This document shows, piece after piece, positions 1 to 12,500 of a stretch of 64,000 nucleotides of DNA. Numbering within the stretch: position 1 is the first letter of the stretch; every line of letters begins with the position of its first letter. The notes beneath the pieces were generated by a model. The model searched no databases. It was not told the DNA's origin and saw only the letters and a program-made list of their open reading frames with translations. The stretch is from Apostichopus japonicus (lineage: Eukaryota; Echinodermata; Holothuroidea; Aspidochirotida; Stichopodidae): positions 6,302,001 to 6,366,000 of the forward strand of contig NC_092562.1 of NCBI RefSeq assembly GCF_037975245.1. The letters run 5' to 3'. The position numbers and the translations under genes are program-made.

Positions 1-420
1 AAAATATCCAGTTAAGTGATACAGCAAATCCGTAGTGCGTATTGAAAGTTATAACACTTGGCGACGATTAAAACATGCAAGAACCTTTATGGACGGGCTG
101 TAGGCAGATGCGATTTGAATTCTCTCGAGTATCATAGAGTCTTGGAGAGCACCCCCCCCCACCACCCCTTAGGATACATGTTAAAGTTTAGACGTCAAAT
201 AATGAGTTTTCCACATATATTTAGACTATAAATTAGGTCTATCTTAGGTCTCAAAGTAAGGTTGTGCTAATAATTTGAATGTTAAGAAATATAAAAGTGT
301 TTTCGCGACTGAATCTTTTGTCCAATTGACGATGTAGAGGAAGAGGGGCGCGCATACCCCTGCCCACCCCTTTTTTGCACATCACTGTTCCTTTACTAAT
401 GTTATACACTATGATCTTAC

Positions 421-554
421 CAGGCGTAACTTCTTGTTTTTGTGTTGTTTAACAGCAATTATTATAAGGACCAAACTGAGGGCTATTGTGGCGATGATGA
501 CAATTACGAAGAATATGACGGAACCACCGCCTGCTTGAGAATTCTGTCGTGTAC
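421..554 (-). CDS. Gene A transmembrane exon
   Basis: Acceptor TTTTTTATCTCAG precedes 554 (phase 1) and donor GTAAGA follows 421 (phase 0). The exon encodes a short Gly-rich juxtamembrane linker (NSQAGGGS), about 20 strongly hydrophobic residues (core VIFFVIVIIATIALSLVLII) and a basic stop-transfer stretch KQHKNKKLR. This fits a single-pass type I helix with its C-terminus in the cytoplasm. If the donor were not used, translation would end three residues later. The gene B copy at 33194 has the same length, phases and basic tail. Confidence 0.85.
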
Positions 555-3500
555 CTGAGATAAAAAATATATGGATGATACCACTGAAAGTTGAATTTAT
601 AATGCATGAAAGTAACCACGTTAACATTCACTATCAAACTTGAATATGACATAACAAGACAATGATCTGCTAATCACCTTTAAAGCAGTAGGTGGGCAAA
701 AGTTTAAATAAATCTGAATGGGGGTGATGCGTGATCCATAGTGCGTCTACAACAAGAAAGGCAACAGACGGACGTTGGTTTTCGATATGTTTATCAAACA
801 GAATTAACCTTCATTTGTGTCTTGAATATCGAAATGCACGAAAGGGTCTAAATCTGCAGAAAGATGTGGAGGGTAGGCAATTTACACGACTGTGGGCTTA
901 GAATGGGCATGGCAGCAGGTTCCTTCTAGTGAGTATCGAGGCTTCGGTTCCCGTTGCTGCCAATATTGCATAGTCGTAACTTGACGAATAAGTGGCAGCT
1001 ATCAATTGAGAGGTAACTTTAACCTAATGAGAGCTTCTACTTGTCATAGTCGTTGGTGGGAATGGAGAGTTTCAGGTCATTGGGGCATCGATATGTGGCT
1101 AAGTATTCACCTAAACGTGGCTCGCTATGAACGTCTTGTTTATCCAAATTTGAAATGCATCATTAAATAAATTGAAAATAAAGTTACAGTCTCGAAAGTG
1201 TGTATTACAAATATGTAAGTATTTACAAGAAATTAGCAGCAGTACGAAAATGCTTGTTAAACCGAACAGCATTCCCTGAACGAGAAACATTAAAATCAGA
1301 TGGCTTGTAAAGGGCTTCTCATCGTGGCGCTCTTCGACATCTTCAACTTCCAAGAGATACGCCCTATATCTTACCTGACTCCAAATGTCTGATTGGGTGA
1401 GGAACACTCTCAGCTATTTCGTTGCCACTTCTGTCGATTGCAATAACCCGCACAGCTGTCACATTAATGACCTCGAATGCGGAAAGAGAAAACTTTCTTG
1501 TGCTTGGTTCGAGCTTTGGTGATATATCAAACCAATCATCCATTCCGTGGTATTGAACCTGCACAAATAACCCCTCTATCGGATTTCTGTCATCCACATA
1601 CCAGGAGAGGGTGAAATTTTCAGGGAAAGATGAAGACTGGAAAACCAAGATTGTAGTTACTGAAAATTGAACAAATTAATAAAGATATAGCAGTATACAA
1701 CCAGGGAGTAGCCATGATGGCACCAGTGAGACATCCCTCATTCAACACTGTAACATGATCATAGCCCACATTGAGGGCCGATGGAGTCAGATGTAGATTT
1801 CTGAAAACGGCATTACATTTTATCAAACTATATTTATGAATTACTCCTGGATTGTTTCAACAAATCATTGTTAATTATATCAGATTTTATTACAACCTTG
1901 TCGCGCGCACTTTTTTCATGATACAGTATATCGTTTAACCAGCAAATCTAAAGTTGACAACAACAAAAACACAAAACACCAACAAAAATGAAAGAAAGAA
2001 ACTGTTTCAGTCATTGCATTCTTTCGAAACGTAATTGCTTGTGAAAGCAAATATTCGAAGTTTGTTGTCTGTGTTCCTATCCACCAGATAGAATTCTTAA
2101 AATCACAAGGGTTTATGTTTCGAATAATTACATAACGGATTTGTTAAATGATGTCATTGTTTTGTGCTTGTGCGATAATTTACCCATATCTAACTACTGT
2201 TATATAAATCTCAAATTAAGGCGACACCGTTAACAACATTGTCTAGCAAACCCAAGTGTATTTCTTCACAACGAGACCTTGTTATTGAGTAATAATTATC
2301 ATTACTATTCTGCACGTTTCGTTACTCAAGCACGTTTAATACAAGGAAAACCATCAAAGGATGGGAAATACTTCCTTGCAGGTGCTGGCGATATACTAAA
2401 AGTAGTATATATATACGAGACAATTTTAAGCTTGTTTCTGTTCATACTTCCAAACTTTAAATCGCAAAGAACTATAATTTATACTTCAACTGTGAGCGGA
2501 AGTGAAACTTCAAGCAATAACATGATATATTATTGAAGCTGACAAAGAAATGATAAGAAATATAGTCTTGCCATTCGTTTGGGTAGAGGTACTTCTTTGG
2601 GCTGTTACAGGGAGGTTTGGTGATGAATCAGTGATGATGGTCGTTTCTGGTGGAATAAGAGTAACAGGATGCGGTTGACTGATCGAATTCTTTTTCGCAT
2701 AGATTAATGATTCGCTCATTCACAGCTGTGCAATGTTATTATCTTCAATTAAGACTCTTAATGAGAAATATAGGTAGCACGTGTGAATAATTTAGAAGAA
2801 GTTAAATAGAAACTAAAGACATGAAAATTGGGGATAGATTACATTAAAAGACACTTGTTAACTTCTATGCTAATATCAGGTTATGTAAGTGAAAGCTCAT
2901 AAAAGAAAGATTCTATAGGTGGAAATTCAACTGCCTAAGCCTGGGACGAGTGTAGTTACGCAATACTCTTACCTTCTAGCGGGTTGTTGCAAAAGCTGTA
3001 ATCACAAAAACATGCTTTACCGGTCGTAGTAAGCATAAAATCAAGACCCACATAGTCAGCTGACGTTACACATGGGTCTGCATTTAATTGATCAGCACTT
3101 TTGCAACCTCTTTCCAAAAGGAATACGGGGTTACCTACTGCCAAATAAGAAAACGTTAATATAAAGGAAGGTAAAAGGCAAATAGTAAAGTGACATCATT
3201 ACATGTTCTGCTCGTTTCAGTACGGATACATAAGACAAAAAGATGTGAAAGATAATCAAAAGCAACCATAACCTTTACCGTTTATAATGGATATGTTTAA
3301 TTGTAGATAGTTCATGTCTACATTGGGTTTCAAACGGCAAGGAGAATGTAAGGAATACAATAAACATATTACACAAAAATGTACCTTCAATGAATATTTG
3401 AATGTTGACATAACTGCAAATATCTCCGTTACTACAAGTCTCTGTTCCAATCCGTCCAGTTTCACAATCTCTACCACTACAAGCGAAACAGGTTAGAGTT

Positions 3501-6500
3501 TCTGCAAATACAAATATAAACAATGACGACATGTTAAGTTCGTTGTGCTCGATATTTTAAATGGATACAGAACGTTTAGCTATTTGCTTGAACTGGCATT
3601 TGATAAAATACGTTGTTACATAATCCTATAACATACATTTCTAAAGTGTCTCATTCGAGGTAACAAATGGCCTATAATTCAGAGAATGACATAATTACGG
3701 TGAAAAAAAATCACTAATTGCTGAACGCTTTCATCAGAAATTTATTAAGAAGCAGTTATGTTGGTAGTTGCTGAAAAGCAAAGATTCGTGGTAGGAATAC
3801 CTGGTGCCTCGAAGCTCGTAGATGGGAGGGTGATTTTAGAATCAGTAAATGTGGTTGTTTGTAACGAGTTCATAGTTGTTGTAGAGACAACTGCTGGTTT
3901 GGAACTCGTAGAAGGCAGGTTTGGTGATGAATCAGTTATAATAGTAGTTTCTGATGGAATAAGAGAAGAAGGTTGCGGATGACTAATCGAATTCCTATCC
4001 GCATGGATTAATGTTAAGCTTATTCACAGCTGTAAAATATCATTATATTCAATTTAGACGTTTTATGCAAAGATAGGTAGCCCGTGCCAATAATTTAGAA
4101 AACAAGTTCAATAGAAAACGGAGGACATGAAAATTGAGGAAATTTAACATTAAATAAAACCCTTCGTTTTCTCTATAATAATATCAGATAATGTAAGTAA
4201 AAGCTCATAACAGAAAGATTCTATAGGTGGAAATTCAACTGCCTAAGCTCGGGATGAGTGTAGTTACGCAATACTCTTACCTTCTAGCGGGTTGTTGCAA
4301 AAGCTGTAATCACAAAAACATGCTTCACCGGTCGTAGTAAGCATAAAATCAAGACCCACATAGTCAGCTGACGTAACACATGGGTCTGCATTAAATTGAT
4401 TAGCACTTTTGCAACCTCTTTCCAAAAGGAATACGGGGTTACCTACTGCCAAATTAAGAAAACGTTAATATAAAGGAAGGTAAAAGGCAAATAGAAAAGT
4501 GACATCATTACATGTTCTGCTCGTTTCAGTACGGATACATAAGACAAAAAGATGTGAAAGATAATCAAAAGCAACCACAACCTTTACCGTTTATATTGGA
4601 TATGTTAAAATGTGGATAATTCATTTCTACATTGGGTTTCAAACGGCAAGGAGAATGTAATGAATACAATGAACATATTACAAAAAAATGTACCTTCAAT
4701 GAATATTTGAATGTTGACATAACTGCAAATATCTCCGTTACTACAAGTCTCTGTTCCAATCCGTCCAGTTTCACAATCTCTACCACTACAAGCGAAACAG
4801 GTTAGAGTTTCTGCAAATACAAATATAAACAATGACGACATGTTAAGTTCGTTGTGCTCGATATTTTAAATGGATATAGAACGTTTGGCTATTTGCATGA
4901 ACTGGTAATTGATATGATACGAGGTTATGGATTAATATGAATTTAGAAGAAAAATCGGTTAAACTATGGTTTCTAAAAATATTCATGAAGTAGGTTGAGG
5001 AACTTGAAAACAAATGGTTCACGTAAAATTGATATGAATTGTTTAAAGGGTGTGAAGACTCGCGCACAAAGAAAAGTCTCATGCCGGTAATCTGACTTAG
5101 TTTCGAATGAAGTGTAGCAGAAGTGTTAGACACAACCATCGATCCCAGAAAATACACACACAGCTTGCTTCCGTCGGTAATTAGACACTAGTAGTCAATA
5201 CATACAGCTACCGTCAATACCCACAGCACACTGTACATAGCAGCGATGGAAATCTCAGGTCTAGATAAAAGATAACAAGGTATCACGTTTCATTACTGTC
5301 TGCATTTTTTAGCGACAAGGAGAAAACTTCACTTGCAAGCAACGGAAAGTTAACTTTTTTAGAGCACGGCACGCGGTTTGGGGCGAGTCTTCAATGCCTT
5401 TAAGTTAATGGACACTGACGTTTTGTGATAGCAACATAGTTATTTGATTTAATGCAATGCTGCAAAGGCGTTGGTGGAATAACTATATCATGTGAATAAT
5501 ACAACTAGCACTGAAAAGTAAAATTCAAACATTAATGACTTCAGAAGGTGGAAAACGCAAAAGTAAGTATTTTAAATAAATGATATTTATGCTAGTCGGT
5601 AATACAGTATTATAGGTACGTTTCAGAACGATCATTCTTGTCACGATGATGGGTTATTAAAAAATGCATTTCATTAATTATATCGGATATGAAATTAATG
5701 CAAACATACGCAATGCCTGCTTTATGGACATAGTACACGCAGTCACATTATTTCTCTGTTTGAGATTATCTGTGGTAGAGTTGGAATTGTGAAGGATTAC
5801 CAAACAATGTTGTTGCAATACTGCTGTGTAAAGAGAGTTAATACCTCAATATTTCGGTTTATTTATTAAACAGCTTTCTTGAATCATAGTTTGTATTCGC
5901 AAATAATTGAAGATTCTTATTTGGATATTTGAGAACATTTTAGCATAGACGTTTAAGTAATGAGATATATTACAATCATTTCAAGTGTCACAAATAACGA
6001 ATTATTAGAACAAAGATATCGTATCCAACGACCTTACTTTCAGGGCCTTTAATTATTATCAGATACGAATGCCAATGCTCGCAATTCTTACGTGTGACAC
6101 ATTGTACATGTGTTAACGGAATACCCGTGCAGACTAGGATCAATAATTCCGAAACGTTTCTGTGTTTGAACATAATCGCATACCTGGCGTTGACTGGGAT
6201 TGTGAAGAACTGTCAAACAATGTAGTTGCAGCAGCTCTAGATAACGGAGAATGGGTGGTCCTTTCTGTTGGTTGAAAAAAATATGAATTTATCATATGTA
6301 AAATCCTCTAAAATCTTATAGCTCATTAAAATTTCTAATTCGGATACTTCAGAACTTTCTAAATCAAGACAATTCACAAATGACTTTAAGTGGAAATTGG
6401 AAAGTTATTGTTTTAGAGAAAATACTAAATACCTGTTGTTTTCTGGGATTGTGAAGAACTCTCAAACAATGTAGTTGCAGCAGAGCTAGGTAAAGGAGAA

Positions 6501-9500
6501 GTGGTGGCCCTTTCTGTTGGTTTAAAACAAAATTATCATATGTAAAATCCTCTAAAATCTTATAGCTCATTAAATGTTCTATTTCGTATACTTTAGAACT
6601 TTCTAAATAAAAACAATCCACAAATGACTTTAAGTGGACATTGGAAAACATTGTTCTAGAGAAAATACTTAAATACCTGATGTTGTCTGGGATTTTGAAG
6701 AACTGTCAAACAATGTAGTTGCAGCAGAGCTAGATAAAGGAGAAGTGGTGGTCCTTTCTGTTGGTTTAAAAAAATATGAATTTATCATGTAACATCTTCC
6801 AAAATCCTATGGTCAATACAATTTCTAATTCGGATACTTCAGAGCTTTCTAAATAAGTGGATATTTATTTTTCAAGAGAAAATACTTAAATACCTGTTGT
6901 TGTCTGGTATGGTGAAGAACTGTCAAACAATGTAGTTGCAGCAGAGCTAGATAAAGGTGAAGTGGTGGCCCTATCTGTTGGTTTTAAAATAAATATTAAT
7001 TTATCATATGTAAAATCCTCTAATATCTTATAGCTCATTAAATGTTCTATTTCGGTTACTTCAGAACTTTCTAAATGTAAACAATACACACATGACTTTG
7101 AGTGGACATTGAAAAACTATTTTATAGAGAAAATACTAAATACCTGTTCTTTTCTGGGATTGTGAAGAACTCTCAAACAATGTAGTTGCAGCAGAGCTAG
7201 GTAAAGGAGAAGTGGTGGCCCTTTCTGTTGGTTTAAAACAAAATTATCATATGTAAAATCCTCTAAAATCTTATAGCTCATTGAATGTTCTATTTTGGAT
7301 TCTTCAGGACTTTCTAAATAAAAACAATCCACACATGACTTTAAGTGGACATTGGAAATATATTGTTCTAGAGAAAATACTTAAATACCTGTTGTTGTCT
7401 GGGATTTTGAAGAACTGTCAAACAATGTAGTTGCAGCAGAGCTGGATAAAAGAGAAGTGGTGGTCCTTTCTGTTGGTTTAAAAAAAATATGAATTTATCA
7501 TGTAACATCTTCCAAAATCTTATGGTCAATTACAATTTCTAATTCGGATACTTCAGAACTTTCTAAATAAGTGGATATTTATTTTTCAAGAGAAAATACT
7601 TAAATACCTGTTGTTGTCTGGTATGGTGAAGAACTGTCAAACAATGTAGTTGCAGCAGAGCTAGATAAAGGTGAAGTGGTGGCCCTATCTGTTGGTTTTA
7701 AAATAAATATTAATTTATCATATGTAAAATCCTCTAATATCTTATAGCTCATTAAATGTTCTATTTCGGTTACTTCAGAACTTTCTAAATGTTAACAATA
7801 CACACATGACTTTGAGTGGACATTGAAAAACTATTTTATAGAGAAAATACTAAATACCTGTTCTTTTCTGGGATTGTGAAGAACTCTCGAACAATGTAGT
7901 TGCAGCAGAGCTAGGTAAAGGAGAAGTGGTGGCCCTTTCTGTTGGTTTAAAACAAAATTATCATATGTAAAATCCTCTAAAATCTTATAGCTCATTGAAT
8001 GTTCTATTTTGGATTCTTCAGGACTTTCTAAATAAAAACAATCCACACATGACTTTAAGTGGACATTGGAAATATATTGTTCTAGAGAAAATACTTAAAT
8101 ACCTGTTGTTGTCTGGGATTTTGAAGAACTGTCAAACAATGTAGTTGCAGCAGAGCTGGATAAAAGAGAAGTGGTGGTCCTTTCTGTTGGTTTAAAAAAA
8201 ATATGAATTTATCATGTAACATCTTCCAAAATCTTATGGTCAATTACAATTTCTAATTCGGATACTTCAGAACTTTCTAAATAAGTGGATATTTATTTTT
8301 CAAGAGAAAATACTTAAATACCTGTTGTTGTCTGGTATGGTGAAGAACTGTCAAACAATGTAGTTGCAGCAGAGCTAGATAAAGGTGAAGTGGTGGCCCT
8401 ATCTGTTGGTTTTAAAATAAATATTAATTTATCATATGTAAAATCCTCTAATATCTTATAGCTCATTAAATGTTCTATTTCGGTTACTTCAGAACTTTCT
8501 TAATGTAAACAATAAACACATGACTTTGAGTGGACATTGAAAAACTATTTTATAGAGAAAATACTAAATACCTGTTGTTTTCTGGGATTGTGAAGAACTC
8601 TCAAACAATGTAGTTGCAGCAGAGCTAGGTAAAGGAGAAGTGGTGGCCCTTTCTGTTGGTTTAAAACAAAATTATCATATGTAAAATCCTCTAAAATCTT
8701 ATAGCTCATTAAATGTTCTATTTCGTATACTTTAGAACTTTCTAAATAAAAACAATCCACAAATGACTTTAAGTGGACATTGGAAATATATTGTTCTAGA
8801 GAAAATACTTAAATACCTGATGTTGTCTGGGATTTTGAAGAACTGTCAAACAATGTAGTTGCAGCAGAGCTAGATAAAGGAGAAGTGGTGGTCCTTTCTG
8901 TTGGTTTAAAAAAATATGAATTTATCATGTAACATCTTCCAAAATCCTATGGTCAATACAATTTCTAATTCGGATACTTCAGAGCTTTCTAAATAAGTGG
9001 ATATTTATTTTTCAAGAGAAAATACTTAAATACCTGTTGTTGTCTGGGATTTTGAAGAACTGTCAAACAATGTAGTTACAGCAGAGCTGGATAAAGGAGA
9101 AGTGGTGGCCCTTTCTGTTGGTTTTAAAATAAATATTAATTTATCATATTTAAAATCCTCTAATATCTTATAGCTCATTAAATGTTCTATTTCGGTTACT
9201 TCAGAACTTTCTAAATGTAAACAATACACACATGACTTTGAGTGGACATTGAAAAACTATTTTATAGAGAAAATACTAAATACCTGTTGTTGTCTGGGAT
9301 TGTAAAGAACTGTCAAACACTGTAGTTGCCGCAGAGCTAGGTAAAGGAGTAGTGGTGGTCCATTCTGTTGTTTTAAAAAAATATGAATTTATCATGTAAC
9401 ATCTTCCAAAATCCTATGGTCAATACAATTTCTAATTCGGATACTTCAGAGCTTTCTAAATAAGTGGATATTTATTTTTCAAGAGAAAATACTTAAATAC

Positions 9501-12500
9501 CTGTTGTTGTCTGGTATGGTGAAGAACTGTCAAACAATGTAGTTGCAGCAGAGCTAGATAAAGGTGAAGTGGTGGCCCTATCTGTTGGTTTTAAAATAAA
9601 TATTAATTTATCATATGTAAAATCCTCTAATATCTTATAGCTCATTAAATGTTCTATTTCGGTTACTTCAGAACTTTCTAAATGTAAACAATACACACAT
9701 GACTTTGAGTGGACATTGAAAAACTATTTTATAGAGAAAATACTAAATACCTGTTGTTTTCTGGGATTGTGAAGAACTCTCAAACAATGTAGTTGCAGCA
9801 GAGCTAGGTAAAGGAGAAGTGGTGGCCCTTTCTGTTGGTTTAAAACAAAATTATCATATGTAAAATCCTCTAAAATCTTATAGCTCATTGAATGTTCTAT
9901 TTTGGATTCTTCAGGACTTTCTAAATAAAAACAATCCACACATGACTTTAAGTGGACATTGGAAATATATTGTTCTAGAGAAAATACTTAAATACCTGTT
10001 GTTGTCTGGGATTTTGAAGAACTGTCAAACAATGTAGTTGCAGCAGAGCTGGATAAAAGAGAAGTGGTGGTCCTTTCTGTTGGTTTAAAAAAAATATGAA
10101 TTTATCATGTAACATCTTCCAAAATCTTATGGTCAATTACAATTTCTAATTCGGATACTTCAGAACTTTCTAAATAAGTGGATATTTATTTTTCAAGAGA
10201 AAATACTTAAATACCTGTTGTTGTCTGGTATGGTGAAGAACTGTCAAACAATGTAGTTGCAGCAGAGCTAGATAAAGGTGAAGTGGTGGCCCTATCTGTT
10301 GGTTTTAAAATAAATATTAATTTATCATATGTAAAATCCTCTAATATCTTATAGCTCATTAAATGTTCTATTTCGGTTACTTCAGAACTTTCTAAATGTA
10401 AACAATAAACACATGACTTTGAGTGGACATTGAAAAACTATTTTATAGAGAAAATACTAAATACCTGTTCTTTTCTGGGATTGTGAAGAACTCTCAAACA
10501 ATGTAGTTGCAGCAGAGCTAGGTAAAGGAGAAGTGGTGGCCCTTTCTGTTGGTTTAAAACAAAATTATCATATGTAAAATCCTCTAAAATCGTATAGCTC
10601 ATTAAATGTTCTATTTCGTATACTTTAGAACTTTCTAAATAAAAACAATCCACAAATGACTTTAAGTGGACATTGGAAAATATAGTTCTAGAGAAAATAC
10701 TTAAATACCTGATGTTGTCTGGGATTTTGAAGAACTGTCAAACAATGTAGTTACAGCAGAGCTGGATAAAGGAGAAGTGGTGGCCCTTTCTGTTGGTTTT
10801 AAAATAAATATTAATTTATCATATTTAAAATCCTCTAATATCTTATAGCTCATTAAATGTTCTATTTCGGTTACTTCAGAACTTTCTAAATGTAAACAAT
10901 ACACACATGACTTTGAGTGGACATTGAAAAACTATTTTATAGAGAAAATACTAAATACCTGTTGTTTTCTGGGATTGTAAAGAACTGTCAAACACTGTAG
11001 TTGCCGCAGAGCTAGGTAAAGGAGTAGTTGTGGTCCTTTCTGTTGTTTTAAAAAAATATGAATTTATCATGTAACATCTTCCAAAATCCTATGGTCAATA
11101 CAATTTCTAATTCGGATACTTCAGAGCTTTCTAAATAAGTGGATATTTATTTTTCAAGAGAAAATACTTAAATACCTGTTGTTGTCTGGTATGGTGAAGA
11201 ACTGTCAAACAATGTAGTTGCAGCAGAGCTAGATAAATGTGAAGTGGTGGCCCTATCTGTTGGTTTTAAAATAAATATTAATTTATCATATGTAAAATCC
11301 TCTAATATCTTATAGCTCATTAAATGTTCTATTTCGGTTACTTCAGAACTTTCTAAATGTAAACAATACACACATGACTTTGAGTGGACATTGAAAAACT
11401 ATTTTATAGAGAAAATACTAAATACCTGTTCTTTTCTGGTATGGTGAAGAACTCTCAAACAATGTAGTTGCAGCAGAGCTAGGTAAAGGAGAAGTGGTGG
11501 CTCTTTCTGTTGGTTTAAAACAAAATTATCATATGTAAAATCCTCTAAAATCGTATAGCTCATTAAATGTTCTATTTCGTATACTTTAGAACTTTCTAAA
11601 TAAAAACAATCCACAAATGACTTTAAGTGGACATTGGAAAATATAGTTCTAGAGAAAATACTTAAATACCTGATGTTGTCTGGGATTTTGAAGAACTGTC
11701 AAACAATGTAGTTACAGCAGAGCTGGATTAAGGAGAAGTGGTGGCCCTTTCTGTTGGTTTTAAAATAAATATTAATTTATCATATGTAAAATCCTCTAAT
11801 ATCTTATAGCTCATTAAATGTTCTATTTCGGTTACTTCAGAACTTTCTAAATGTAAACAATACACACATGACTTTGAGTGGACATTGAAAAACTATTTTA
11901 TAGAGAAAATACTAAATACCTGTTGTTTTCTGGGATTGTGAAGAACTCTCAAACAATGTAGTTGCAGCAGAGCTAGGTAAAGGAGAAGTGGTGGCCCTTT
12001 CTGTTGGTTTAAAACAAAATTATCATATGTAAAATCCTCTAAAATCTTATAGCTCATTGAATGTTCTATTTTGGATTCTTCAGGACTTTCTAAATAAAAA
12101 CAATCCACACATGACTTTAAGTGGACATTGGAAATATATTGTTCTAGAGAAAATACTTAAATACCTGTTGTTGTCTGGGATTTTGAAGAACTGTCAAACA
12201 ATGTAGTTGCAGCAGAGCTGGATAAAAGAGAAGTGGTGGTCCTTTCTGTTGGTTTAAAAAAAATATGAATTTATCATGTAACATCTTCCAAAATCTTATG
12301 GTCAATTACAATTTCTAATTCGGATACTTCAGAACTTTCTAAATAAGTGGATATTTATTTTTCAAGAGAAAATACTTAAATACCTGTTGTTGTCTGGTAT
12401 GGTGAAGAACTGTCAAACAATGTAGTTGCAGCAGAGCTAGATAAAGGTGAAGTGGTGGCCCTATCTGTTGGTTTTAAAATAAATATTAATTTATCATATG

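Noticed and set aside
1080-1135. Candidate exon between FN3 and transmembrane exons of gene A
   Set aside because: The donor-like GTGAAT is not conserved at the matching position in gene B and no open frame is shared.
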